DNA of 64,000 bases from Thioalkalivibrio sp. ALMg11 (GTDB lineage Bacteria; Pseudomonadota; Gammaproteobacteria; Ectothiorhodospirales; Ectothiorhodospiraceae). Both the position numbers and the translations under genes were made by a program. Below the pieces are notes generated by a model that was given only the letters and a program-made list of their open reading frames with translations, was not told the origin of the DNA and did not search any database. This document shows, piece by piece, positions 8,173 to 17,917 of this stretch (its first letter is position 1; the number at the start of each line of letters is the position of its first letter). The DNA is taken from contig NZ_KB898877.1 in assembly GCF_000377905.1 (NCBI RefSeq), positions 92,340-156,339 of the forward strand, written 5' to 3'.

Positions 8173-9417
8173 TCAGAGGAAGTCGAACAGCGACAGGCGG
8201 TTCACCTGGGTATAGGTCTGCTGCGCGGCCTGCAGGGCCACCTGCTGCTGGTTGAAACGGCTGATCGCCTCGGCATAGTCCAGGTCGCGAATCTCGGAGA
8301 CCGCGCTGTTCAGGTCCACCAGGCGGTCCTCGTTCAGGTCCTTTTGCTGGTCAAAGGTCTTCAGGCGCGACCCCACCTCGGCGCGGATGTCACTGAAATT
8401 CCCAAGCACGGCATCCAGATCCGCCAGCGCGGTGTTACTGGCCGTGGCCAGATTCGCCCGGCTGGCACCATCGGCTCCGCCCTGTTCCAGGGCGTAGATG
8501 ACCGCATCCAGGGTATCGAAGACACTCTTGTCCTGCGCCGGCCTGGACAGGACCATGTCCAGCTCATCAGGCGTGCCACTCACCGTGACGGAACGGCCTT
8601 CAAACTCGATCGCCGCTCCCGGGACGTAATCGCCTTCTACAACTGCATCGTCTTCGTTCGCCACCTCGCCATTCTCGTCCGCCTGGTACACGCCATAGCT
8701 AAAACTGCCATCTTCGTTTCCCTCGAACCGAATCAGAAAGTTATCAGTGGTGTTCAGGGCGGCCTGGTCACTTACCCCAGTCTGCTCCACAACCAGCCGA
8801 CCGGTGTTTTCGGGATGCGCGGCGGCCCCAACCCGTCCGTCGTTCTCGGGGATGGCCATGAACACTCGTTCGCCGGTGTCACCCACCGCAACCTTCCGGT
8901 TCGGGGAGATTGCGACCTCGCGAACGCTGCCCGTTCCCTTGGCCCCATCGTAGATGACTTCCCCGTCGCCGTTCTGGCGGAAGGGCTGATCCAGGGACTT
9001 CGTGCCAGCGAAGAGATATTCGCCGTTCGGATCCTTTGTGTTCGCGATATCGAACATCCCTTCGCGCAGCTGGCGCAGCTCGCCGGCGAGATAGCTACGG
9101 GTCTCGTTGGTCTGGCTGTCGTTGTTCCCGGCCACGACCAGTTCGCGCGCGCGCTGCAGCAGGTCGGTCCCGCTTTGCAGGGCCGATTCCTCCTGCTGCA
9201 GGCGCGGCTGGGTGTTGTCGATATTGCGCTGGTACTGCTTGGTGGCCTGGATGATGCGTTCGAACTGATTGACCTGGGTCGCACCGCTCGGGTCATCGGA
9301 CGGCGACAGGATGCGCTCGCCCCGCCCCATCTGCAGCGAGGTCCGGTTGAGCTCGGTCTGGCCGCGCTGGATCTGGTCGATTCCGGTCTGGAAGATCTGG
9401 GTGGTCGAAATGCGCAT
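8173..9417 (-). CDS. flgL: Flagellar hook-filament junction protein FlgL (HAP3)
   Basis: Links the hook to the filament. The 414-residue protein has the conserved flagellin-like coiled-coil ends: MRISTTQIFQTGIDQIQRGQ at the N-terminus with DPSGATQVNQFERI, and LNSAVSEIRDLDYAEAISRFN with a C-terminal QQTYTQVNRLSLFDFL. The central region is variable and acidic, as usual for the exposed domain. It is the last gene of the flgBCDEFGHIJKL series and follows flgK by 21 bases. Base composition falls in the central variable part, which is normal for surface-exposed flagellar domains. Confidence 0.95.
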   Translation of the reverse strand: MRISTTQIFQTGIDQIQRGQTELNRTSLQMGRGERILSPSDDPSGATQVNQFERIIQATKQYQRNIDNTQPRLQQEESALQSGTDLLQRARELVVAGNNDSQTNETRSYLAGELRQLREGMFDIANTKDPNGEYLFAGTKSLDQPFRQNGDGEVIYDGAKGTGSVREVAISPNRKVAVGDTGERVFMAIPENDGRVGAAAHPENTGRLVVEQTGVSDQAALNTTDNFLIRFEGNEDGSFSYGVYQADENGEVANEDDAVVEGDYVPGAAIEFEGRSVTVSGTPDELDMVLSRPAQDKSVFDTLDAVIYALEQGGADGASRANLATASNTALADLDAVLGNFSDIRAEVGSRLKTFDQQKDLNEDRLVDLNSAVSEIRDLDYAEAISRFNQQQVALQAAQQTYTQVNRLSLFDFL

Positions 9418-9438
9418 GTCCGTGTCTCCCGGTGGGCG

Positions 9439-11319
9439 CTAGCGGCGAACTGCGCCGAGCAATGTATCGAACAGCGAATTGCTGACCGAGATGACCTGGG
9501 CCGCCGCCTGATAGGCCTGCTGGTAGCGGATCAGATCCGCGGCCTCTTCGTCCAGGTTGACGCCAGAGACCGCCTCGCGCTGGGCGCGCGCCTGCTCCAG
9601 TTGCGCATCGGCGGATTCCTGCGCGACCTGCGCCTGGCGCGTGCGCGTGCCGACATTGGCCAGCAGGCTGTTGTAGCCATCCCCGAAGGTACGGTCACCG
9701 CCCACCAGCCGTTCATCCGACAGATCGTTCATCGCCAGCATGTTGCGGTTATCGCCCGGATAGCCCACGTTGCTACTCACATCGAAGGTGTCCCCGTCCT
9801 CCGGCGTGCCCCGGATCTCCATCTCCCAGCCCTGATGCTCGATGGTTGTCACCCCGTGCCCATCGGGATCTAGTGGGAAGAACGTATTCCCATTGATCTC
9901 AAACCGACCCTCGTCATCATTAAATTCAACGGTAATCGGGTCCAATGTGAGGTCATCGGCATCCACGGCTCGAACCGAAGCGATCTTTGCATCCCCGTTG
10001 TTGTCCTTGCCGAGGTCGGCCCGCACAGCGGCCGCAGCTGCAATCCTAGAGGGATCTGTCATCTCCACAGACAAATCACGGGCACCGTTCCGGGTCGGCT
10101 GGATCAGCCACTCGTCCCCGTCCGCGGCACCCCCGATCGCGGCGGTATCTACGCTGATCCCGTCCAATTTGAGCACGCCGTTGTCGGATGTTACCGAGGT
10201 GCCATCGGACAATTGGGTCAACTCGTATTCGTTGCCGTCATAGCGCAGGCGGTAATCGGACGTGGTGATCGCGCGAACATCCGTGAATTCGACCCCGGGA
10301 ACGTCATTGGAATCATTACCCGGAAATCCGCGCACTGCCGGATCGCCGATCCCGAAGATATCCGCACCCAGATTGCCCTCCAGGTCCAGCCCGAGGTTGT
10401 TCTGCTGGTTGAATTCCTCACCGATACTGATCGCGAGGCGGCCCAGGGTGTTCTGCGCCTCGTCGATGATCCCGCCGCGCGTCTCCAGCAGCGCGCCCAG
10501 CTCGCCGCCCTGGACGAAGCGGGAGATATTGACCGGATCCCCGCTGGTGGCCAGCCCGATATCCGGTGAACGCGGGTCCCCGGTCAGCGACTCGGCGACC
10601 AGTTCGCGATTGTTGCCGCCCAGCACCAGCGCCTGGCCATTGCCGACGAACACATTCACCGCGCCGTCGTCCTGCTCGGTGATGCGGACGTTCACCTTCT
10701 CCGCCAGCTGGTTCAGCACGCGGTCGCGCTGGTCCAGCAGGTCGTTGGGGCTGCCTTGCGTCGACTTGGATACGATCTCGCGGTTGAGCCCGGCGACCGC
10801 CTCGGTCAGCGAGTTGATCTCGTCGACGTTGGTGCGGATCTGGCCGTTGATGATGTCGCGCTGCTCCTCGATGCGACGGTCGATCGAGCCAAATCGTTCG
10901 GCCAGAGACTCCGCCTCGGTCAGGAAGACCGTGCGCGCGGCGCTGGAGGTCGGATCGTTGGCCAGATCCTGGCCGGCATCGAAGAAGTCCTGCAGCACCG
11001 GTGTCAGGCCGGAGCTGGAGCTGCCGAGCAGGTCGTCGATGCGCCCGGCCAGTGAGGCCTTCAACTCGGCATTCGACTGATCGGAGATCGAGTTGCGCAG
11101 CTGGGTGTTCACGAAGTCGTCGGAGATGCGGCGAACCGTGTCCACCTGCACACCCTGGCCCTGAAAGCTGCCCCCCAGGAACTGCGGCGTCAGATTGGAC
11201 AGTTCGGTGCGCTGGCGGCTGTAGCCTTCGGTCGCCGAATTCGCGATGTTGTTGCTGGTCGTGCCGATCGCGCGCTGGAACGCCAGCAGCGCGGAGGTGC
11301 CGATGCCGGACGCGCTCAT
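9439..11319 (-). CDS. flgK: Flagellar hook-associated protein FlgK (HAP1)
   Basis: First hook-filament junction protein. The 626-residue protein starts GTSALLAFQRAIGTTSNNIANS, the rod/hook-family N-terminal helix, and has the FlgK signature ATEGYSRQRTEL. It ends with EEAADLIRYQQAYQAAAQVISVSNSLFDTLL. The middle (about 330-520) is a low-similarity, Asp/Asn-rich surface domain that is locally less GC-rich. It sits between flgJ and flgL in the standard order. Confidence 0.96.
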   Translation of the reverse strand: MSASGIGTSALLAFQRAIGTTSNNIANSATEGYSRQRTELSNLTPQFLGGSFQGQGVQVDTVRRISDDFVNTQLRNSISDQSNAELKASLAGRIDDLLGSSSSGLTPVLQDFFDAGQDLANDPTSSAARTVFLTEAESLAERFGSIDRRIEEQRDIINGQIRTNVDEINSLTEAVAGLNREIVSKSTQGSPNDLLDQRDRVLNQLAEKVNVRITEQDDGAVNVFVGNGQALVLGGNNRELVAESLTGDPRSPDIGLATSGDPVNISRFVQGGELGALLETRGGIIDEAQNTLGRLAISIGEEFNQQNNLGLDLEGNLGADIFGIGDPAVRGFPGNDSNDVPGVEFTDVRAITTSDYRLRYDGNEYELTQLSDGTSVTSDNGVLKLDGISVDTAAIGGAADGDEWLIQPTRNGARDLSVEMTDPSRIAAAAAVRADLGKDNNGDAKIASVRAVDADDLTLDPITVEFNDDEGRFEINGNTFFPLDPDGHGVTTIEHQGWEMEIRGTPEDGDTFDVSSNVGYPGDNRNMLAMNDLSDERLVGGDRTFGDGYNSLLANVGTRTRQAQVAQESADAQLEQARAQREAVSGVNLDEEAADLIRYQQAYQAAAQVISVSNSLFDTLLGAVRR

Positions 11320-11378
11320 GCCCGTGCCTCCCGCGACAACGCCTGTTCAATCACCGGACTGGGCCATTTCTTCTTCAT
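11316..11378 (-). CDS. Possible 20-codon small ORF upstream of flgK
   Basis: An ATG frame starting MKKKWPSPV ends in a TGA that overlaps the flgK ATG (ATGA). A purine-rich stretch (AAGGGGTAGAG) precedes it. It could be a translational coupling peptide for flgK or simply chance, since only 62 bases separate flgJ and flgK. No family match is recognised. Confidence 0.2.
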   Translation of the reverse strand: MKKKWPSPVIEQALSREARA

Positions 11379-11381
11379 GCT

Positions 11382-12422
11382 CTACCCCTTGGTACGGGTA
11401 ACGGCGGCATCCGCCGCGACTTGAGTCGATCCACTGTCACGATGCGCGGCCATCTGGTCGCGCACCCGCAGGACCTTGTCCGCATAAGCCGGGTCGGTGG
11501 CATAGCCGGCGTCCTGCAGCTCGCGGATGTACTGCGCGTCATCGCCGGCCTGCAGGGCCCGGTGGTAACGCGGATTGTTGCGAATGAACTCGACGTAATC
11601 GGAGAACGACTCGGACGGATCGGCATAGGCCCGGAAGCGTGCCTGTTCGCGCTGGGCGACGCCCTCGCGGAACTCCAGCGTGCCCACGGAGACACGATCG
11701 CCATCCCAGCGGCTGTCGGCCTTGATCCCGAACAGGTTGAAACTCGGCTGGCCGTCGGCCCGCGACGGCACGTGCTGCCCCCAGCCGGTCTCCAGCGCGC
11801 TCTGCGCCAGCAGGATGCCGGGCTCGACGCCCAGCTCCGCCGCGGCATCCCGCGCCAGGGGTTCCAGGGTCTGCACAAAGTCCGCGGCGTCCCGCGGCGG
11901 CCAGGCGATGGGGGCCGGTTGCGGCGCCGCCTGCGGGGTGGTTTCCGGGACCTCGGCTTCCGGGCGTTGCGGGCCCACCGGGCGCAACTCCGGCTCCGTC
12001 TCGCCCTGCAGCGCCCGCAGGGTGTCCAGTTCCGAGCGGCGACGCGGCAATTCCAGGCCCGCCTGGCGATCCGGGTCGTTCAACGTCTCCGGATCGACCG
12101 GCTGCTGCGCCGAGAGCTGGGCCATCAGGGCATCGCGCAGACCGATCCCTTCGCCCTGGCTCATCGCCTTGGCGAATTCCTGATCCTGCATCTCCAGATA
12201 CATGTTGCTCTGGTCATTGTCGAACAGGCCATCACCCAGCGAGGCCTCGCGCATGTGCTTGAGCATCTGCCCGATCAGCATCGCCTCGAACTCGCGGGCA
12301 ACGGCCTCCAGACCCTGCTGGTCGCCGGAACGCGCACCCCGGGCCAGGTCCTGCAGACCGCTAGGGTCCAGGGCCAGGGCCGAACGGGCCTGCATCTGCG
12401 TATCCATGCCCGAGCCAATCAT
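11382..12422 (-). CDS. flgJ: Flagellar rod assembly protein / peptidoglycan hydrolase FlgJ
   Basis: Caps the growing rod and opens the peptidoglycan. The 346-residue protein is the two-domain gammaproteobacterial form: an N-terminal rod-binding domain (about 30-105, AREFEAMLIGQMLKHMREAS), a Pro/Glu-rich linker (about 140-178), and a C-terminal glucosaminidase domain (about 180-330) with the catalytic glutamate in QSALETGWGQ (Glu211). The start codon shares one base with the flgI stop codon (TGATG), so translation is coupled. Confidence 0.95.
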   Translation of the reverse strand: MIGSGMDTQMQARSALALDPSGLQDLARGARSGDQQGLEAVAREFEAMLIGQMLKHMREASLGDGLFDNDQSNMYLEMQDQEFAKAMSQGEGIGLRDALMAQLSAQQPVDPETLNDPDRQAGLELPRRRSELDTLRALQGETEPELRPVGPQRPEAEVPETTPQAAPQPAPIAWPPRDAADFVQTLEPLARDAAAELGVEPGILLAQSALETGWGQHVPSRADGQPSFNLFGIKADSRWDGDRVSVGTLEFREGVAQREQARFRAYADPSESFSDYVEFIRNNPRYHRALQAGDDAQYIRELQDAGYATDPAYADKVLRVRDQMAAHRDSGSTQVAADAAVTRTKG

Positions 12423-13639
12423 CAGATCACCACCAGCTCCGCACGCAGCGCACCGGCCTCGCGCAGGGCCTCCAGGATCGCGACCAGATCACCCGGGGCC
12501 GCGCCCACGTTGTTCACCGCGCGGACAATCTCGTCCAGCGAGGTGCCCGGGTCGAACAGGAACATGGTGTTGTCGCCCTCCTCGATCGCGATGTCGGTAT
12601 CCGGCTGGATAGCCGTCTCGCCCTCGCCGAAGGGCGCGGGCTGGACCACTTGCGGGGCCTCGCTGATGGTGACGGTCAAGCTGCCGTGGGAGACGGCCGC
12701 AGGCGTCACCTGCACACTGGAGCCAATCACGACGGTACCGGTGCGCGAGTTCACGATCACTCGCGCTGGCGGTGTGCCGCGTTCGATCGGCAGGTTCTCC
12801 AGCTCGGCCACGAAGCCGACCCGGTGATCCGGGTTCGACGGCGCCCGCACCCGCACCGACGAGCCGTCGAGCGCATTGGCCACGCCATGGCCGAAGGTAT
12901 CGTTCACCGTCTGCACCAGGCGGTTGGCGGTGGTGAAGTCCGGGCGGTTGAGGTTCAGGGTGACGTGATCACCCTGGGCGAACGCCGTCGGGACCTCGCG
13001 CTCCACGGTGGCGCCGTTGGGGATACGCCCGACGCTGGGCACGTTCACCGTGATGCGCGAGCCATCGCTGCCCTCGGCACCGAAACCGCCCACGATCAGA
13101 TTGCCCTGGGCGATACTGTAGGTCTGACCATCCGCACCCTTCAGCGGCGTCATCAGCAGCGTGCCGCCGCGCAGGCTGGTCGCGTTACCCATCGACGACA
13201 CAGTGATATCGATCCGCTGTCCGGGCTTGGCGAACGGCGGCAGCTCCGCCGTGACCATCACGGCCGCGACATTGCGCAGCTGCGGATTGCCGGCGTCCGG
13301 CGTCAGCCCCAGCTGGCCGAGCATGTTGTTCAGGCTCTGCACGGTGAACGGGGTCTGGGTGGTCTGGTCCCCCGTCCCGTCCAGGCCGACCACCAGGCCA
13401 TAGCCGATCAGCTGGTTGTCGCGCACGCCGGACACACTGGCCACATCCTTGACCCGTTCCATGTAGCTGCGCTCCTGCATGGCCGCCTGCTGCTGGATCG
13501 CGGTCTGCGCCGAGACGGCGGCACTCCCCAGCCCCGCGACCAGGAGCGCCGCGAGGAGCAGTAGCCCCAATCGGCGCCAATCGCCGAACGGCGCGGCCAA
13601 AGAGCCGGAAGCGCGTTGTGTCGTGCGTGTGGAGTCCAT
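12422..13639 (-). CDS. flgI: Flagellar P-ring protein FlgI
   Basis: Forms the ring around the rod in the peptidoglycan layer. I chose the [11 protein letters not shown] with GAGGT seven bases upstream; an ATG seven codons earlier lacks a ribosome site. The product (405 residues) has a signal peptide ([20 protein letters not shown]), then the FlgI signature [29 protein letters not shown] and the C-terminal [15 protein letters not shown] with [18 protein letters not shown]. Located between flgH and flgJ as expected. Confidence 0.96.
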   Translation of the reverse strand: MDSTRTTQRASGSLAAPFGDWRRLGLLLLAALLVAGLGSAAVSAQTAIQQQAAMQERSYMERVKDVASVSGVRDNQLIGYGLVVGLDGTGDQTTQTPFTVQSLNNMLGQLGLTPDAGNPQLRNVAAVMVTAELPPFAKPGQRIDITVSSMGNATSLRGGTLLMTPLKGADGQTYSIAQGNLIVGGFGAEGSDGSRITVNVPSVGRIPNGATVEREVPTAFAQGDHVTLNLNRPDFTTANRLVQTVNDTFGHGVANALDGSSVRVRAPSNPDHRVGFVAELENLPIERGTPPARVIVNSRTGTVVIGSSVQVTPAAVSHGSLTVTISEAPQVVQPAPFGEGETAIQPDTDIAIEEGDNTMFLFDPGTSLDEIVRAVNNVGAAPGDLVAILEALREAGALRAELVVI

Positions 13640-13666
13640 GTCGTACCTCGCCGCGGTCATGCCGGG

Positions 13667-14365
13667 TCAGAAGGGCCAGATCGGGCTGTTGAAGAAGCGC
13701 GTGATCCAGCCGGGGGTGTTGCTGTCCGCCAGCACGCCGGAGCCGCCGTAGTACACGCGGGCGTTCGCCACCTGAGTGGAGAGCACGGTGTTGTTGGTGG
13801 TCACATCCACCGGGCGCACGATGCCGCGAAAGCGCACGTACTCCTCGCCCTGGTTGATGCCCAGCCATTTCTCACCCTGCACCACCAGGTTGCCGTTCGG
13901 CAGGACCTCGGCCACGGTCACGGTGATCTCGCCATCGAGCTGGTTGCTCTGCGAGGAATCCCCGGAACCGTCGAAGTCCCGCGAGCTCGAGTTGCTGGCT
14001 CCGAACAGGGGGCGCCCGTTGAAGGTGGCATCGCGCCCGAAGGCCGAGAGATTGCCCAGCTCCAGATTCGAATCCTTGCCGGTGGAGGTCGAGGCCGATT
14101 TCTGCGCGTTCGTGCTCTCCGCAAGGATCACGGTGAGGAGGTCGCCCACGTTGCGCGCCTTGTAGTCCTCGAACAGTCCCTGGGAGTGCGCAGCCTGATA
14201 GATACCGCCGTTGTTCTGTGACTGCGGCACCGGTTGCGCCGGCATCACCGGCTGATAGTCCGGGTTGTCGTCCGGCTTGGTCGGCTGGGTGGCGGCGCAG
14301 GCGGACAGCAGCAGTGCGGCGGTCACGGCCAGGGCCGGGCGGAAAACGATTCCGAGGCGGGTCAT
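13667..14365 (-). CDS. flgH: Flagellar L-ring lipoprotein FlgH
   Basis: Outer-membrane ring of the flagellar basal body. The 232-residue protein has a lipoprotein signal with lipobox LLSAC (Cys near residue 22), then the family motifs [59 protein letters not shown]-type strands and a conserved C-terminus ending SPIWPF. It lies 4 bases after flgG and 27 bases before flgI. Confidence 0.96.
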   Translation of the reverse strand: [232 protein letters not shown]

Positions 14366-14369
14366 CAGA

Positions 14370-15158
14370 TCACCCGATCGTCTGGTTGACGAACTGCAGC
14401 GACTGGTCGGCCGCGGAGATCGCCTTGGAGTTGACCTCGTAGGCGCGCTGGGTCTCGATCATGTTCACCAGTTCCTCGGCGATGTTCACGTTCGAGGTCT
14501 CCAGCGAGCCCTGCACCACCGTGCCGGTGCCGTTCATGCCCGGCAGGGACTGCTGCGCGACACCCGAGGCCGCGGACTCGCGGAACAGGTTCTCGCCCAC
14601 CGCCTGCAGGCCGGCCGGGTTCACGAAGTCCGCCAGCTGGACATTGCCCAGCTCCACCGGGGCGGCCTGCCCCGGGATCTGCGCCGTCACCGTGCCGTCC
14701 TTGCCGATCGAAAGGGACTGGGTGTCCTCCGGCACGAACAGGCCCGGCTGCAGCGGATAGCCATTGGACATCACCACCTGGCCGTCCGAGTTCAGCTGGA
14801 AACTGCCGTCCCGGGTGTAGCCGACATTCCCGTCCGGCATCAGGATCTGGAAGAACCCGCGACCCTCGATGGCCATGTCCAGCGAGTTGTCCGTCTGCTG
14901 CAGGTTGCCCTGCTGGAACATCTTCTCGGTGGAGACGGCGCGCACCCCGGTACCGATCTGCAGGCCCGAGGGCAGCTGCTGATCCTGGGTGGCCTGGGCA
15001 CCTGGCTGGCGCACGGTCTGGTAGATCAGGTCCTCGAACACCGCCCGGTCCTTCTTGAAGCCGGTGGTGTTCACGTTGGCCAGGTTGTTCGAGACCGTCG
15101 ACATGCGCGTGTGCTGCGCGTCGAGGCCGGTCTTGGCGATCCACAGTGCCTGGTTCAT
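14370..15158 (-). CDS. flgG: Flagellar distal rod protein FlgG
   Basis: Distal rod subunit. The 262-residue length is exactly typical. The N-terminal rod helix is MNQALWIAKTGLDAQHTRMS, followed by NNLANVNTTGFKKDRAVFEDLIYQT, and the C-terminus has LETSNVNIAEELVNMIETQRAYEVNSKAIS. It lies between flgF and flgH in standard order. Confidence 0.97.
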   Translation of the reverse strand: MNQALWIAKTGLDAQHTRMSTVSNNLANVNTTGFKKDRAVFEDLIYQTVRQPGAQATQDQQLPSGLQIGTGVRAVSTEKMFQQGNLQQTDNSLDMAIEGRGFFQILMPDGNVGYTRDGSFQLNSDGQVVMSNGYPLQPGLFVPEDTQSLSIGKDGTVTAQIPGQAAPVELGNVQLADFVNPAGLQAVGENLFRESAASGVAQQSLPGMNGTGTVVQGSLETSNVNIAEELVNMIETQRAYEVNSKAISAADQSLQFVNQTIG

Positions 15159-15192
15159 GGTGTTCTCCTGTCGTTACTCTCGAAGCCACCCA

Positions 15193-15933
15193 TCAGCCGA
15201 GGCCGAGCAGGCGGTTGCTGCTTTGTTCCAGCGTGTTGGCGCTGTCCATCATCTTCACTTGCATCTCGAAGTGGCGAGACAGCTCGATCATCCGGGTCAA
15301 TGCCTCCACAGTGTTCACGTTGCTGCCCTCCAGCATCCCCGAGACCACGCGCACCTCGGCATCCGCCGGCGCCTCGCCCCCTTCCGCCAGGCGGAACAGG
15401 CCATCATCCCCGCGCTGCAGCTCGTCGGTGTCCGGGTTGACCAGGCGGATGCGTTCCACCGCCGCCAGCGCCTCCGGCCCGACGCCCAGCGGGCGCACGC
15501 TGATGGTTCCGTCGGTGCCGATCTCGATCTGCTCCGCCGGCGGGATGGCAATCGGGCCGCCATCCCCCAGTACCTGGTGGCCCTGCGCGGTGCGCAGCAG
15601 CCCGAAGGCGTCCACATGCAGCGAGCCGGCGCGGGTGTAGCCTTCCTCCCCGTCCGGGCCCTGGACCGCGATGAAGCCCTCGCCCTCGATGGCGATGTCC
15701 ATGTCACGCCCGGTGCTCTGCATCTTGCCCTTGCTGAAATCCACCGCATCGTTGCCGATCTGGGTGTAGTCGCGCGAGGCATGGCCCGGCCCGCGTACCG
15801 GCAAGGTATCTGCCGTTGCCAGCGCCTGGCGAAAGCCGTCGGTATTGGCGTTGGCCAGGTTGTGGTTGTTGATGGCCTGTGCGTGCATCGTCTCCTTCGC
15901 ACCGGACATCGCGATGTACAGAAATCGATCCAT
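15193..15933 (-). CDS. flgF: Flagellar proximal rod protein FlgF
   Basis: Proximal rod subunit of 246 residues. The ATG beginning MDRFLYIAMSGAKETM has GAGGG at good spacing; a TTG two codons earlier is less likely. Rod-family features are NNHNLANANTDGFRQ near the N-terminus and LEGSNVNTVEALTRMIELSRHFEMQVKMM at the C-terminus. It sits between flgE and flgG. Confidence 0.95.
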   Translation of the reverse strand: MDRFLYIAMSGAKETMHAQAINNHNLANANTDGFRQALATADTLPVRGPGHASRDYTQIGNDAVDFSKGKMQSTGRDMDIAIEGEGFIAVQGPDGEEGYTRAGSLHVDAFGLLRTAQGHQVLGDGGPIAIPPAEQIEIGTDGTISVRPLGVGPEALAAVERIRLVNPDTDELQRGDDGLFRLAEGGEAPADAEVRVVSGMLEGSNVNTVEALTRMIELSRHFEMQVKMMDSANTLEQSSNRLLGLG

Positions 15934-15965
15934 GCTCAAGCCCTCTTCAGCGTCTCATCCACTAC

Positions 15966-17189
15966 TTAGCGGATGTTGATGATCGTCTGGGTAACCTGAT
16001 CGGCCGCGGAGATCGTCTGCGCGTTCGCCTGGAAGTTGCGTTGCGCGGTGATCAGGTTCACCAGCTCCTGGGCGATGTCCACGTTGGAGGCCTCCAATGC
16101 CCCGGACTGGATGCTTCCCAGGTTGCCGGTCCCGGGTGCCGCAAAAACCGGCTCGCCGGCCGCGAAGGTCTCGGCCCAGTTGTTGTTGCCCAGCTGTTCC
16201 AGCCCCTGCGGATTGGTGAAGCTGGCCATCGCCACCTGCCCCAGTACCGTCGACTGACCATTGGTGAAGCGGGCAAAAACCACCCCGGAGTCATCGATAT
16301 CCACACCCGTCAGGCGCCCGGATGCGAACCCGTTCTGGTTCAGGTCATTGACCGCAAAATCCCCGCCGTACTGCGTCGTGCCGCCGAAATCGATTTCGAA
16401 CTCGAGGGGGTTCGCGCCATTGTCAAAGGCCACGGTCACTTCAGGCGGGTCACGCTGCACGGCGTCGAGCGCGCCACTGCCATCGAAGGTAAGCGTGTAT
16501 GGCGGATCGTACACTTCGCCATCCACCCCGACATGGGCCGTCCACTTGAGGTCCTCGTCACCCTTCACGAAGTAGATGCTCGCGTCGCGCGAGGTCCCGA
16601 GCGAGTCGTAAACCGTAAGCGACGTCGAGAAGTTATAGCTCTCGGGGTCATTCAGCGCGAACTCCTCACCCAGCACCTCGGCATCAGAACGCAGGTTCAC
16701 CAGAGCCTCGATATCGGTGGTGGCGTTGGGCGGTGCCGCACCGGTCTGCAAACGAATGTCTTCGAGCTGCCCCGTGTTGAAATTCGGATCGGCAGTATTG
16801 GCATCCTGCGGCGGGTAGCCCCGCAACTGCTGACCCTGGTTGTTCACCAGAAAGCCGTCGCGATTGACCTGGAACTCCCCGGCACGGGTATAGGCGGTGC
16901 TGCCCTGGTCGTTCAGAACGAAGAAGCCCTCGCCATTGATGGCCAGATCCAGGCCGTTCTCGGTGAACTCCGTGCGGCCCTGCGAGAATTGCTGGGTCAC
17001 CGCCTGCAGGCGCGTGCCGGAGCCGATCGCCGTCTGGCTGATGCCGCCGAAGCTCTGGGCAAACACGTCACCGAATTCCGCCCGCGAGCGCTTGAATCCG
17101 GTGGTCCCCGAGTTGGAGACGTTGTTGCCGGTGGTCTGCAGGTCGGCCTGGGCCGCGTTCAGTCCGCTCAATCCGATATTGAAGGGCAT
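15966..17189 (-). CDS. flgE: Flagellar hook protein FlgE
   Basis: Main hook subunit, 407 residues. It begins MPFNIGLSGLNAAQADLQTT and has GNNVSNSGTTGFKRSRAEFGDVFA. The central insertion (about 150-320) is the exposed hook domain, with the FlgE-type segment NLRSDAEVLGEEFALNDPES and the C-terminal ALEASNVDIAQELVNLITAQRNFQANAQTIS. It follows flgD by 43 bases. Confidence 0.97.
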   Translation of the reverse strand: MPFNIGLSGLNAAQADLQTTGNNVSNSGTTGFKRSRAEFGDVFAQSFGGISQTAIGSGTRLQAVTQQFSQGRTEFTENGLDLAINGEGFFVLNDQGSTAYTRAGEFQVNRDGFLVNNQGQQLRGYPPQDANTADPNFNTGQLEDIRLQTGAAPPNATTDIEALVNLRSDAEVLGEEFALNDPESYNFSTSLTVYDSLGTSRDASIYFVKGDEDLKWTAHVGVDGEVYDPPYTLTFDGSGALDAVQRDPPEVTVAFDNGANPLEFEIDFGGTTQYGGDFAVNDLNQNGFASGRLTGVDIDDSGVVFARFTNGQSTVLGQVAMASFTNPQGLEQLGNNNWAETFAAGEPVFAAPGTGNLGSIQSGALEASNVDIAQELVNLITAQRNFQANAQTISAADQVTQTIINIR

Positions 17190-17232
17190 GGGGTGTTTCC
17201 TCCGTTAGGGTTCTTTCGTCGCGGTTTGGGCG

Positions 17233-17907
17233 TCAACCGCCAATCCGCCGTACATCCGAAAAGCTGATCTCGCCCAGGCCTTGCACGGTCAGTGCCAGCC
17301 CGGAATCGTTGCCCACCGCGACGCTCTCCACGCGGGCATCCAGGAAGGTATCTACCGCCTCGGACTGGGTCCCGGAGCGGGCCGTGGCCTTGAATTCGTA
17401 GACCCCCGGCGGGGCGAAGGTGCCGTCGTCGCGCATGCCGTTCCAGCTGAACTCCTGCAGGCCGCTGCCGGAGGCCCCCATGTTCATACGGCGGATGCGC
17501 TCGCCGTTCGGGCTGTACACATCGATCTGCAACTCCTCCGTGGAGCGATCCAGATCCACCGCACCCTTGACCATGCCGTCCGGACCCAGCTCGCCGAACT
17601 CGACGGGAACCAGCACGTCCTTGCCCACCAGTGAGGCGGCCTGCAGCGTCTGGTTCTGGCCCAACGACTGCGCCAGCTGCTGGAAGGACTTGGACAGTTC
17701 CTCGATGCCGGTCACGGTCGAGAACTGCGCCATCTGGCCCAGGAAGTCGCCGTTGTCCATCGGCTCCATCGGGTCCTGGTTTTCCAGCTGGGTCGTCATC
17801 AGCTTGAGAAAGTCGGACTGGCCCAGGCGGTCCATGTCCTTGTCCTGTTTCTGCTCGGGGCGCGAGAGGCCCAGGCGATCCAGCAATTCGGGGGATATCT
17901 GTGTCAT
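17233..17907 (-). CDS. flgD: Flagellar hook assembly (cap) protein FlgD
   Basis: Scaffold that caps the growing hook. The 224-residue protein has the FlgD core motif DFLKLMTTQLENQDPMEPMDNGDFLGQMAQFSTV (about 30-63) and, further on, the FLgD tudor/Ig-like region with FSWNGMRDDGTFAPPGVYEF. Found between flgC and flgE. Confidence 0.96.
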   Translation of the reverse strand: MTQISPELLDRLGLSRPEQKQDKDMDRLGQSDFLKLMTTQLENQDPMEPMDNGDFLGQMAQFSTVTGIEELSKSFQQLAQSLGQNQTLQAASLVGKDVLVPVEFGELGPDGMVKGAVDLDRSTEELQIDVYSPNGERIRRMNMGASGSGLQEFSWNGMRDDGTFAPPGVYEFKATARSGTQSEAVDTFLDARVESVAVGNDSGLALTVQGLGEISFSDVRRIGG

Positions 17908-17917
17908 CGAGGGCTCC